Source: Tenebrio molitor
Taxonomy: Eukaryota; Arthropoda; Insecta; Coleoptera; Tenebrionidae
Assembly: GCF_963966145.1 (NCBI RefSeq)
Contig: NC_091046.1
Span: 4,774,001-4,838,000 of the forward strand
Length of the DNA stretch: 64,000 nucleotides
Direction of reading: 5' to 3'
This document shows positions 23,716-35,154 of the stretch, one piece after another. The translations under genes and the position numbers were made by a program. Below the pieces are notes generated by a model. That model was not told where the DNA came from and searched no databases. It saw only the letters and a list, made by a program, of their open reading frames with translations. The first letter of the stretch is position 1, and each line of letters starts with the position of its first letter.

Positions 23716-24335
23716 TATAGTCCATTTTTTAATTATAGTCTGATGGATCAATTAATAAGCAGAGCAACTGTTATATTGCTATCTCTTTTCAACATAATGT
23801 AAAACAAGCTATTGGAGTTTTGTACGTATTTTATTAAGTCCGTCCCACTATGCATCTCGCTTTGACATGTGCGATTAGAGCAAGACGCGAATTGTACGTT
23901 TATTCCACTAGCGACGTCAAATTTTTAGGTTAGGTCGTGACTACATTTGTGATAATTTTGTTTAATTTTGCTTGAAATTTCCGCCGTATGATGGCAAGGA
24001 AAGGCTACGCAACTCTTTCTTGAACAGCACCCACTGGCAGAAGCGGATCCTTATTATCTCGTTCCCGTGTAAATACATTAAAAAATTTCTTATTAGCGTG
24101 TAAGGGCATTGATCTTACGTGGCATTGTCGAAACAAAATCTCGGAAGAAAGAAAGACAGTTCAAGCCTAGTTGTTTAGTGTTGTTTTCAACAACTTTTAA
24201 TATATTTTACCTATTAGTTAATAAACAGTTATCAAATATTGGTAGTTGCTGTCAAATGTGGAAAGCAGACGCAGGTCATGTCGACTTCTTGATTCAGACT
24301 AAGCTCATCGGACTATAATAAAAAAATGGACTATA
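23716..24335. mobile_element. Inverted-repeat element, about 620 bp
   Basis: The left terminus tatagtccattttttaatta, with tagtctgatg after it, is mirrored at the right end (catcggactataataaaaaa, then atggactata). Arms are about 30 bp with few mismatches. The interior has weak coding look around 23990-24060 (RLRNSFLNS... in one frame) but nothing I can assign. The 69-codon ORF at 24109-24318 lies within it and runs into the right arm. Confidence 0.7.
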
Positions 24336-25168
24336 GAACTAATTTAATAGAAGGTCTGCGACTAGTCGAATAGTTGAAGAGATAAGAGAAAAAAACAGCT
24401 GTAAGTGTATTGACTGTTTATCAAATTTTATCAGCATTATTACAAAATGTGTATTATTATTCATCGAATAGTGAGTGAATAGTAATTGTAACAAATTTGT
24501 AATGAAGTGTACATTTTTCGTGTCCCTGACTCGGCCGCCCCCCAGAATGTTTAGTCCTGTTTGATTTTGATTATTGTAACTTGAATGCAGACACACATCA
24601 CCCACGATCGATCCCGAAGCGAACAAACACAATCGACATTTGACATGACAGTCATTAAACGAATTGGAGTCCCATCGTACAAACAAAAAAATTAATAAAT
24701 TTTTAACGTAACACTCACCGGCCAATAAGAGCGTAATTCGCGATTGTTCGACGCGTTCAATATTTTCCTTTTGGAGAAGTGCCATCAAGCCGAATCGAGC
24801 ACGCAATGTCGATTGAAAAAGTCCTTAATTAAACGGCGGTGAAGCACCCTCGCGAAAACAAACACGGCGAAATCGACCATAACACAGTTGTCGAATGCTT
24901 AACAAAACACATGAATCACCCTCGACGAAAAATGTGAATTTTTCCGAAAATATTGTTCGATCAAACATTATGGAAAGAGGTCCTCCAATTAAGCCGGGAC
25001 TTTCTTGCAGCGACAAATTTGGCACTTCGCCTGTACAAATAGCCGGTGGGTCATTGTTTGGCGGTAATGATAAGTGTGGGCTCGGGATGGGTAATTCGCC
25101 GCCATCAACATTACCCCGATATTAGGGAAGTTGAAGGACACGTGTCTCTAATTATTGTCCTTTTGCAG
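24336..25168. other. Noncoding DNA upstream of the first visible Ig exon
   Basis: This contains no recognised repeat. It ends in a polypyrimidine-rich acceptor (tattgtccttttgcag) at 25153-25168. A minus-strand ORF of 155 codons at 24339-24806 has no recognisable motif and is taken as chance. Confidence 0.6.
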
Positions 25169-25291
25169 AGTCCTGGCAAGCCAGCATCAAGGTCGACCCG
25201 GCCACGCTACCCACATTCCTCACGTCGAGTCAAGTGTTTAAGGTCACGGATAAGCATACGGTCATCCTGCCCTGCGAGGTCTCCAATCCTG
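25169..25291 (+). CDS. Ig-superfamily adhesion protein (Klingon/Lachesin-like), exon encoding N-terminus and start of Ig1
   Basis: This 123-bp exon is bounded by a ttttgcag acceptor and a G|GTAAGA donor, phase 1 at both ends. It encodes about 40 residues starting SWQASIKVDPATLPTF and ending LPCEVSNP. Cys35 of the exon product is the first cysteine of an Ig V/I-type domain, completed by the next exon. Proteins of this insect family are GPI-anchored or membrane-attached neuronal cell-surface molecules that mediate adhesion, for example in photoreceptor development and memory (Klingon) or epithelial and glial barriers (Lachesin). The exact member cannot be fixed without the rest of the protein, so no symbol is given. 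An acceptor two bases later (after cagag) would give phase 0, but phase 1 agrees with all other junctions. Confidence 0.85.
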
Positions 25292-25637
25292 GTAAGAAAA
25301 TATTTGGGACTGTGTAACTGTCTTCCGGTGTCAGCTTACATTGTCCTGGAAAATTCACTGCGATATCTTGCGCCAGAAATGTGCCAGACGAGGATCCCGC
25401 ACTTTATTTGCACAAACAAAATTATATTTTTGCGATCCTTAACGCTCCAGAAAATTTTAATTTGCATTATAATTTTATCAACATTGCTCGGTGACTCCTG
25501 AAATAGCTGTCACATTTACGAAACAAGTGCAAACAGGACAAATCTCGACGGACACACAAATTAACATTTATACTAACTAAACATTTTCATTCGAATTAAG
25601 ACATTTTTCACATTGCTATCACTTGAAAGTACGACTT

Positions 25638-25692
25638 TTATCGAAGCTAAGCAGCTCTGCACGCGGTTAATATTTGGATGGGTGGCCGTAAC
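25638..25692 (+). pseudogene. 5S rRNA-derived fragment (pseudogene or 5S-type SINE head)
   Basis: The stretch from tatcgaagctaagcag through gcggttaatatttggatggg to tggccg lines up with the internal-promoter half of eukaryotic 5S rRNA (box A-like AAGCAG, box C-like region GGATGGG with accurate spacing). The first about 45 nt and the last about 25 nt of a real 5S are not recognisable, so it is not a functional gene. It is flanked by ttgaaagtacg and cgtaactttcaa, an imperfect inverted pair. It could be a retro-pseudogene or the head of a SINE3-type element. Confidence 0.75.
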
Positions 25693-27049
25693 TTTCAAAC
25701 GACAGAACAATATCCTCCAATATTATTATTACTAAACTCTCTCGACCTACATTCTTAGGGGCAATGTTCCACTGGCATAAAGACAAAGCTTTCTGGAAAG
25801 CTTTGCTTGTTGCCAGTCTGGTAGAACTTTAAAGCAATTTTTGTAATAATAGTGCTGCAGATGGCAATTTATGAAATTCCGCAAACAAGCTAAACGACGC
25901 TTTTTACGTTGTTTGAGAAGGCTGTAACTAAAAAGCAGTCCTGTCAAAGCTCAAGGCAAACAGTACCGCCCACTTATTACATATTGACAGTGCAGTCCAC
26001 ATAATTGAAGCGGCGTCCTTTACGTGAGACCGTAAAAATATCGTAATAAAAGTCAACAACATTGTTGTTACGTGTTACGGAGCATCCGAAAGTGGTAATT
26101 TATTTTTTTATTAACAATTAAGGCGTGGCGCTCATTTCGGAGTGGTCGTCGGAAAGCACTTACCCGAATAAAATTTTAATTTAAAATGAAATTTCCTTGG
26201 CCTTGCGGAGTTTACGCTCGTAAGTTAACAAGGAATATCTAGCATGGAAAACTGGGACAAAATAGTATCCCGGGGCGAAACACCGTAAAAGCCAGTTTCA
26301 GTGACAATAAAGTGCCACACAACTGCTTCGGGTTTAATACAATTTAATAGCGTTCTAGTTTTTGCAACGTTTTACGGCTCACATAGAAATGGAGAATTTT
26401 CTACTTTGCATTCTAATTATTTGTCGAGTGGGATTTTACGTTTCCAATTAATTTTTTCTTGTTACTTTTGTGTAGGTGGATTCGGGACCACACTTACCAC
26501 CACCTACCAAATTAATGTAGTAGCTCAACCCACTTATTAACTTGTTTTGTTAACAATGTTTTATTTTTTTAAGAAGCAAGAATTTTCCGTCTTTGCCCTT
26601 CGAATATTATTTTCTGAATTAAAAATTAAGAATCACGATTTTTTAAATATTTTGCCTGTGGAAATGAAATAAATAAATAAATAGACAAATATAAAGGATA
26701 TAATCAGACAGTGGAGGATCGAAGATTTCAAGAATAAATTTTCGGTTCTTCAATTTTTAATTTAACGGAATTGAGATGTAACAGTGAGCAATACATTTCT
26801 ATGTGTCTACTGTCATAATCAATACCCAATGATAGACCTACACAGCAAACTTATAAATAGTGTATTATTTTTCTAGAGAATATATACCAGGAGACACGCA
26901 AGCCTGGTGTTTTCACATTAGAAAATTAAGCTTGTTTACACTAAAAAAATGCATTTCTTGATATTTTTTCCGCAGCAACCATTGAACGATTTTATTAGAA
27001 ATTCAAGTAAGAAGGCAAGACAGCTTTTCACTTAAACTAAAGAATTTCT

Positions 27050-27331
27050 TAAACAGATTTGGAAAAAATTTACCTGAACAGGTAAAAATTCAACCCAAAA
27101 TACATTCTACAAAGCATTCATTATGTTTTGGTATTTTTATTAAATGATAGGACTTTGTTGAGAGAGGTATTTTTCTGCCAAAACTTGACATTCATTAGGC
27201 TGACGTTAAAAGCTACCTATTTTTTATGTGCAGAATGATACTGTAATAGGGATTGAGATAGCTTTATAAATTGTATTTTGGGTTGCATTTTTGCCTGGTC
27301 AGGCTCATCACCTTACGTAAATAACCCTTTA
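27050..27331. mobile_element. Degraded inverted-repeat element, TTATTCAC family
   Basis: The left arm (cctgaacaggtaaaaattca, then acccaaaatacatt) pairs with the right arm (aattgtattttgggttgcat, then gcctggtcagg). The right terminus, inverted, reads AAAGGGTTATTTACG then gatgagcctg, matching the block order of the better copies. The left terminus has decayed. Confidence 0.6.
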
Positions 27332-27955
27332 TATTTTTTCAGTTCACTTTAACCATTGTTTTAAATAGTCTCATGATGATATGAAGGGAGAAAACTTTGA
27401 TTTTACTCTAGCATTACGCACGAAATTTGGAAATTAATTTTACAAAAATGGTGAAGTCGCCAAGTAATTTTTTTAAGATTATGTTTTTAACGAAATTAAA
27501 AACTGTTTGACGGACGATATCAACAAAAATAGATTTCTAAATATTGAATATCAAGTGAAACTTAAAAAGAAATTAATTATATTTCGCGCAATTGGTGGAG
27601 GCGCCGGGATATCAGTTCACTAAAAACAGAATATCTCTGTTATTACTTGAAGTAAAACGAATCTAAAGTATGTTTTTAATAGATATTGACATTTTTACCG
27701 CAAAAATTGTATGATTCTATCTGTAGCTTGCATATTTATTCAAGAAATGATGGAGGCCCCGGGATGCTTTTTGTCGAAGGAAATAACGATGCCTTTATTA
27801 CTGTTTGAATTGATTCTAATTACAAAATTGTGACGGATAAAATTGTTACAGAACACCGCATTGCCTCATCTCTGGCACCAGTTAAAAATATGTATTTATA
27901 TTTCGCAAAGAAGGTGGAGGCGCCGAGATATTTTTTCAACAGTAATATCCCAAGT

Positions 27956-28116
27956 GCATGAAAATAACCGATTAAATTTTGACGTTTTGTCAAAATGTTT
28001 TGCTTAGAAATATGTCGAATAAATTTTCCAGGAGGGTGGAAAATTTACGAGAAATATTTCTTTAAGCAAAACGTTGCGATAAAAAACGTCAAAATTTAAT
28101 CAGGTTATTTTCATGC
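27956..28116. repeat. 161-bp foldback hairpin inside satellite block
   Basis: The left arm gcatgaaaataaccgattaa, then attttgacgtttt ... gttttgctta, is mirrored by taagcaaaacg ... aaaacgtcaaaatttaatca, then ggttattttcatgc. Arms are about 65-70 bp around a short gggtggaaaattt centre. No ORF is present. Confidence 0.8.
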
Positions 28117-28457
28117 AAGCGGGGTGTTCGGAGTGATTATTTCCTGAATTATTATGAACAAATACATAGATTTTATAACGAATGATTTGCAACATCTTTG
28201 ACAATGCTTGCAAATTCAAAAGCGATTAAATTTTGACACAGAGCAACTACGGGTTTTTATATGTATGACGGAAATAATCACTAAAAATAACAATATCTCT
28301 GCTTTACTTTGAGCTAGAGCAAATCTAAAGACTGTTTTTAATAGAAATTATTATGGCAATCCAAAGGGCCGCATGACCATCTCGTAGCTCATTATTTTAG
28401 AAAATTTCAAATATATCAAATGCTTGTCCTGCTACATATTTTTTTACTTAGGATAAA

Positions 28458-28898
28458 TGCAGGGTCATTCACGAGGAACAATGAGCCTAACCAAATTCTC
28501 CATGCAACCAACATTACAATACCGCAACTTTGCGAAACTTAAAAAAAAAATACAATTTGGATTCACGATGCTTATCAATTATTATCATTATTATTTTTTG
28601 ACATAGACAGCAGTGACTGAAATACTGAAAAAAATAGTGCAAAAGATGTTTTAATAACAAACAGAACATAAAAATTAAGTGAATCATATTAAAGAGATGT
28701 TTAACATACTGCCCACCACTTCTTTCATATGCATCAATGCGCTTCGTTTGTAAAAAAATGACAATGATTATGATTGGTGGGCATCGTGGATCCAAATTGT
28801 AATTTTTTTAAGAGTTTCGCAAAGTAAGTTGCGAAAATGTAATGTTGGTTGCATGGCGAATTTGGCCAGGCTCATTAATTCTCGTGAATCAGCCTGTA
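28458..28898. mobile_element. Inverted-repeat element, TTATTCAC family (best copy)
   Basis: The left end CAGGGTCATTCACGAG, then atgagcctaacc and atgcaaccaacattac, is mirrored at the right end (gtaatgttggttgcat ... ggctcatt ... ctcgtgaatcagcctg). Arms exceed 110 bp. The right flank is TA, the left flank TG (mutated). It has inserted into the S2 satellite block. No transposase is encoded. Confidence 0.85.
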
Positions 28899-28972
28899 TA
28901 TTTTACAAAAATGGTGGAGGCGCCGGGATCTTTGTCCTTATAAATAACAATATCTTATTGTTCGAACAGCTC

Positions 28973-30640
28973 GAAAGCAGAGCACAAACAACCACCTCAC
29001 ACAGAACCCAAAACCGAAATCACTATTTCAATTCGGCGTAACGATTTTCTGCATTTTCTAACTCTTCTCGAGTATTTATTTCATTTTTGTATCAGAAGCA
29101 GAGCACAAACAGCCACCTCATGAAGAATTTCATTCTATAACTGAACAGTTGAATACAAGAAATTGCATGACGCTGTATTAGTTGTACAGCAGTTACCAGT
29201 ACATAAGTATATTCTATCAGAAACTGTCACAATCGATACCAAATGACCTATACTTATAAGAGTATTCTTTTTGTGGAAAATTTATAACAACCGACAAGCA
29301 GTATTGGTGTTTACAATTTTGTTAAAAAAATTAAACACAGAATGCAGTCAATAATTTATAAAGTTTGAAGCATTTTAAAGAGAATATGGTCGTTAGCCCA
29401 GATTTCTATATTGATCACGACACGATAAAGAGACATTAAGGAAATTGTGTCCAATACGAGTACAATTTACTTGTTTATTGCGGTGCAACTGTAGTGAATT
29501 GTAAACAGTCTTTGATCAACTTCCAAACCTCAATTATCCCAAATCACCTTGTCAAGTTCTCACAGGATCCAGCATTCGTCAGTTCCACTCGTCCCGCAAT
29601 CCCCCAGCTCTGTTACAGACAACCCGTCCGAGCACTCTTCCAGACTGGAGGATTTTGCACAGGATTCAAATAATAGAGGTCGTTTTTGTGGCGCACGGAC
29701 TAATTAACCGTAAACAAGTGACGCCCCCGAGTCGTCCGCCGCCGCCACACAACAACGTGTGTATAAATTAGTACGTCAGGTTGTTTTTTCTCGCCCGGCT
29801 GAAAAAATTATGAGATCGGGAGCGAGATTAAGCTCGCTTCGGCCAGATAAATCCTGAACTGTTCACGTTACTTTCGCTTTTAAGTGGCGGAACGTTTAAT
29901 CATTCGATACAAAGGAATCAGTCAGACAGAAATTCATAATCATAAGTTTACACGGCCCACCCCTTATGCGGACTTGGGGATGAAATTTTTAATAAGACTT
30001 AATCGAGATTCGCTCGCCGCTTCCTAATTTGTTTTTCGCTAATTCGCGAATTCTTATTCTAGGTGTTCATTAAGTTTTTATTTCGGCGCCCACGCGAAAC
30101 TCTCCAATTGTCTTGTCATCAGCACTTTTTTAATTTTCCTTCTCGGGGATTTCACGTCATTTTTGCTTCGCACCACACCACCTCAGAAGCAAAGCACAAA
30201 CAACCACTTCACACAGTAATCTTCAGTATCTAAATTTAAATTGTTTTTCTGCTGAAAGAACGGTTTATAATTCTTCTCGAAATGTTTCTTTATTTTTATC
30301 TCGCTGTACTGTTTTCTCAATTTCGTTGTAGGTCGTAAAATTTTACGACCTACAACCAAATTGATAAAACAGTACAACAGTTCGCAGGCAACGCACAAAC
30401 AACCACCTCACAAAGAAACAATTATCAAAATCTTCAATGTGACAATTCAAATTATTTTCTGCTGAAAGAGCGCATGTTAAATTTTTCTCGAGAATCTCAC
30501 ATCTCACATCTCACACAGAAACCACTACCGAAATCATCACTTTTTCGTTCGGTGGATTTTTTAACTTCTCGCGTGTTCATTTCATTTTTGCATCGGACGC
30601 AGAGCGCAAACAGCCACCTCACAATGAAGCGACAGTAAAA
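28973..30640 (+). repeat. Satellite-like repeat family S1 (five units in two blocks)
   Basis: The core agcagagcacaaacaaccac followed by ctcac recurs at about 28976, 29098, 30185, 30388 and 30598. Around it lie matching pieces: tttctgctgaaag and ttcatttttgtatc before the next core. Spacing is about 121 bp in the first block and about 205-210 bp in the second, where a 72-bp palindrome has been added in one unit. Sequence 29140-30170 between the blocks shows no core. Confidence 0.75.
30305..30376. repeat. 72-bp near-perfect palindrome without loop
   Basis: Arms of 36 bp meet at an aaaatttt centre (gtcgtaaaattttacgac). Only two mismatched pairs are seen. It lies within an S1 satellite unit and explains its extra length. 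It may be a tiny insertion or a cruciform-forming remnant. Confidence 0.9.
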
Positions 30641-30689
30641 ACTTCACCATCTCGATCCGGCGAGACGATTTTTCTGCAGAAAGGAAGTT

Positions 30690-33357
30690 GTAACTTCATA
30701 ATCTGGCGGAAGTGGCCGTCTAGACTGCAGTGTTTGTCCCATCTTTTTTGCAATCTAAATGCCGTCGAAATATTCGAAGTGATTGAGTGGAATAATTCCG
30801 GAGCGTGTATCGATCAGCGATAGCCGCCGACTTCCGACGGAAGTGGGTCGACTGAGCCATCGGATTATTATCTCACTTACCGACTGAGCGGAACTCTATA
30901 TTTTATTCAGGATATTCTAGTTATTTCCAGTTTGCAATTGCTCCACCGGCTCCCGCAGGATTCGAACGCTGATTTCGAATAGCGCCTCAGACGGCGAAAT
31001 ATCGTCCCTGGGGCAGACTCTGGATCCGCTAATTTTATTTCATTAGAGGAAAAATAGGCGGGAGAATAATTATTTCTGGGATAGATCGTCTCGGGAAGAC
31101 CTAATTGGAAATTTAGATTGGCGAGCTCTCTCAGGGTTTTATATTCTAGTTCATTACTCTTTACTCCTCTTTTGCAAGTTTTACTTTATGGTGGACAATG
31201 CAGTCGAGTGTTTGTTAACTCGGAATAACCTCCAGATCTCGAATCAATCCGAAACGCAATCTACGTCTGCGAAATTGATTTTCAAATTTCAAATAACATT
31301 TGCTCTTGAATACCTTCTTACTGTATCATTTGTATATTCCAACGTATACAAGAATTTCAATGCAATGCGAACACAATAGTCGTTTTTATTTAATTTCAGA
31401 TATTTCCATATCATAACTGGAATCATGTCTCCAGGATACAAGTCCTACGCGAGCTCTCAAATTGCTCAATTTGTCAAAAACGCTACGCAACAACAAAATT
31501 TCTTTCCTTATTTCTCATTGTTTGTTCGAAAATACCAACTGGAGTCACGTTTTCCTTCCTAATTTGTTAATAGTCCAGGGCGGGGTAAAACACCATCATT
31601 TAGCAATGGACAAAAAGTTGCGAGTGGTTGTCGTAATATATTTCACCCCTCGCAACAATATATCGTCAGATACTGTGGAACCATTGGATCAAATAAATGC
31701 CCGATAGCGTGTGGGGAAAATTCTCTTCATATACTTTATTTACTCGATACCTTAACACATCTACACTGTCATTGATTTTGCCGTCGGTAAATTAATCGTG
31801 TTTCTGTACGATTCCGATTGATGACAAATCTGAGACAAAGCGGAACAAAAAATACTATCAGCTTTAGTGCTTCGTCTGTCTAATCGTTGATGGAAGGATC
31901 GGATATCGGAGTGGTGACGTCTTTGTGACACTAATAGACGCCGGAAACTGTGAGGGATTTGCTTTGTTTTGCTCCTCGATGGCGGCAATTTCGCGTCTTA
32001 ATTTCTATTTTTAGGGCGTCAAGTGTCAAAAGCGTCGACTACAAATTTCATAAGCTCCAAAAAGTAGAGCTTCCGGTTCAAGTAGAACATCTCAGCACAG
32101 TCAGAAGCGCAGGCGCACCACGACATCATTGTATTAGTTTCACCGTCACGTCTCACGCTCCGAGCTGAAAGGCATCAAAAGTTGTACAAATCAGCAAGCT
32201 GCAACCGTTTGGTGGTCGCCGTGACAATGTGTCGGTTTTAATTTTGTTTTTCGGTGGGTCAGTCGAGCTTTTGTACTGCAAAAAAGCTTAAACAATAAAT
32301 TCGGTTTCCATTGAGTGTTCTCCCGTAAAAAGCGGGTGTTATTACATTACCTAATTGAAATTCAGCATGATGTGTTGTCCCCGTCGACGATATTGTGCGA
32401 AAGCTACTATTTAAATAGGGTAACTTTTTTAATTATAAACTCGGAAACTAATTTGACGGCGCTGTAACTTTATTAAGTGCGGAATTACGACAGGTAATAT
32501 CATAAGCTGGGCCCATACCGCAGGCGGCGCCTTAGATTTTCAGGTATTACTTTTTACGTGTCTCACTTTTGTGTATTCATTTATGCACCATTCTTCATTT
32601 AAAAGTTTCGGCCGCGTCCGATGCCGCCGCCATTTAGGTGGCAGTTGTCGTTTTAATTAGTTCATCAATTTCGGCGGCTTTTTAATGAGCAAAAAGAGAG
32701 ACCGAAAAAATACGCCGTCGGGGAAACTATCGCTCGACGGAGGCGTTAAAATGTGCGAAAATCCAGTTTAAAGTGATGCGGAAAATCGGAAACGCCGACA
32801 ACTTACGTAGTTGATTTATTGATTGACTCGTTCGGATTTCTTAAACTAGAAAGATTGTTTGAATAACAAATTTAATGATTGAGGATTTGAATAACGCCGA
32901 TTTGTTTGGATTTTCATTTGAATGGGTAAATGTCGTTAAACGTCAAAACAGGTTGTTTGCATTCGGCGGAGTTAAATTTAAATGAGAAGACGATTCGCAA
33001 TATTTTTAATGAGAAGCTACGACTGATCATTTGAATGTCACGATTATCGCCCCCATATTATAATGATTAATTCCTACATACATCAAACGTGCGTGTTCAG
33101 CCAATCAGAGCACTTGCTTTCATCCAATCAAAAATGTTTGTCGCGATAAAAACGTACTACTACTCTGTCATCTGACAAAAGTGACTAAAAGTGCATGCTA
33201 CTCCTGTCAGATTCTCAAATTGTTTTTAATAATTGTGTTTTTAATAACTGTGGGTATTATAAATAAATAATTGACGTTAAAGTTTGTATTCTGGAATTAA
33301 TCTTGCCAAAAATAGTTTTTATATTTGACAAATTTCCCAATTTTCACTTTTGCTGTA
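30690..33357. other. Intronic noncoding DNA, no repeat recognised
   Basis: This is mixed-complexity sequence with several TAATTA motifs and no exon-like frame with flanking splice sites. Short ORFs of 60-80 codons show no motif. Confidence 0.5.
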
Positions 33358-33470
33358 GACAATTTTACTCGTTGATGTTTGGATATTTTTATTCAAAGGT
33401 TAAACCCTCGAGCTAAAGCTCTCGGGCCTCACCAGAATAAAAATGCCCAAATTCAACTCGTAAAATTGTC
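33358..33470. repeat. Imperfect hairpin with CTCGAG-rich loop
   Basis: gacaattttactcgttga with tatttttattc pairs with gaataaaaatg and caactcgtaaaattgtc. The loop contains ccctcgagctaaagctctcg, itself a small inverted repeat. Confidence 0.75.
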
Positions 33471-34076
33471 AAAGCAAAAAGTTTTCGTAAAATTGAAAAA
33501 TGTATCCAATAAAAAATTAGGTCTTGTTAATTTACCTTCAAATAAATTCTTTATTCTCTGAAAGTAGATACTTTTTTGTAAAATATACTTACTTATTTTT
33601 TAAGCTATACAATTCTTCACTGAAGATAAAATTTCTTATCTGTAACGGTTACACAAAGGACCTAAAAGCAACCGCCATTTTCAAAAATGGCGGCCGTAGC
33701 TAGAAGACTGTCTTAGGCAACTTTCAGTATCATAATTAGAAGGCCTAATACAGCTTGCTTGTAATAAAATTTTCCATTTATTTGATTTGTTTGGCATAAA
33801 AAGGCCACACTAAACATAATATAGACTTACATTAAAAAAAAATCCAACAAAAAAAATAGAGCAAATTTATATAAATTGTCATATTGTGTGTAAAATGCAA
33901 AACAACGCGTTTAATTAATTTTTTTCTAACTTTAATTTCATTCCAAATTATTGTTTTTACGCCAAATATTTTTATCTTTTCATTTCTTGTTTGTACCACT
34001 CTTATTAAATCACCCAAAATTATGTTGTTTACGAACTATACTAAGGAAGGATTCAGTTTCTGGAAAGAAAATATCA

Positions 34077-34546
34077 TTTTTAGGCACCCTTAATGAAAAC
34101 GGTAATTTTACGTACTTATTCACAAACGGACGAAAAGTAACTCTTTGTCGGACGCTGACCGTGGCGCCATCTGTTCGGCTGTTTAGTAAGTTAGCAACGA
34201 AACCGTCCTGTCACCATAAATTATGTAAATAAGTAATCGTATTGCAAATAGTAAATTTATACTTTTGTTGGCAAGCTGATAAAAAAAATACTATAAAAAA
34301 ACTGTTAATATGTATTAATAAATTTGTCTACGTATGTATTTAAAAAAGGTAGATACAAAATAAATTTGTAATTTTTCCAATGATTTCTTTGTATTTCGTG
34401 CGGTCACCTACAAAATGTAATGCGCACCTCTGCCAAAAAGTGCCTTTTGTCTTCGCCTGTTTTCAAGCCTCGGCTGCGCCTCGGTAAAAAAACTCAAATT
34501 CGGGCAAAAAAATACACTTTTTAACCTTGATACACAAATAACTATT
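34077..34546 (+). repeat. Interspersed repeat family A, copy 2
   Basis: It starts ttttaggcacccttaatgaa and ends acacaaataactatt. It matches 57545-58000 throughout, including the internal cgaaaagtaactcttt, the ccataaattatgtaa and the terminal tcaagcctcggctgcgcctc block. It is the longest copy (470 bp). No ORF above 70 codons lies wholly in it, and no target duplication is obvious. Confidence 0.85.
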
Positions 34547-35020
34547 GTGTAGACCAGTGTATCATAAAAACTAGACTTTTCTTATTAACCTTCAATTGAT
34601 TTGAGTTTCTAAAAAATTCTAAAACCGTGTATTTTGAAACTTACGCTTAGTACACTCTCAAAACATTTATAAAATTGTGATACACATTAAATTAGAATTT
34701 CTCTGCAAAACACAATTTTAGTTTTGGTGGAAAATTATTATTTTGAAAATTGAAACCATTGTCTAGTTTCATTTGTATAACTCCGCAAATCATTTAACAA
34801 CGTGAAATTACTATTTACTACATGAAATGGTATTCTCTGATTTTCTTTCTAAAAGCACCAGAATAAATGTTTCGTATTTAACATTTAACAGAAACTATGA
34901 GAACCGAATAACATTTCGACAGATGTTGTTATTGTTGTTTGCGGAGTCTCTCAAAATTTTATTGTGTCCTGTATTATTTTTAAATCTATCAGGTATTCAT
35001 TTAAATTTCCTGTTGGCGTT

Positions 35021-35154
35021 GAAGAGTCGATTGTGAACGCAACACGGATGACAGATCACGGATCAGCTTTTTAAATCTAACCTCACATTTTGCGTCGTTT
35101 GTGTTTTTAATCTACAGACTTACGTGCGAGTGGTGCGTTCACAATCGACTCTTC
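35021..35154. repeat. 134-bp segment with perfect 20-bp inverted ends
   Basis: gaagagtcgattgtgaacgc at the left is repeated exactly inverted at 35135-35154. The interior of about 94 bp is unique in the window. The termini do not resemble the CAGGG elements and no clear target duplication is seen. Confidence 0.85.

Larger units (their letters stand above)
27590..28957 (+). repeat. Satellite-like dispersed repeat, family S2, block 1
   Basis: A core ggtggaggcgccgggat recurs at about 27594, 27752 (degenerate), 27914 and 28914. It is followed by conserved pieces such as aacaatatctctg, then cgaatctaaag and gtttttaatagatatt. The block is interrupted by a hairpin (27956-28116) and by an inverted-repeat element (28458-28898). 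A diverged second block with ggtggatgcgccggg cores is at 52440-55460. Confidence 0.7.

Noticed and set aside
30955..31015. tRNA-like GTTCGAATCC on the - strand with GTCTGAGGCGCT upstream
   Set aside because: T-stem does not pair and no acceptor stem is found; at most a decayed fragment.
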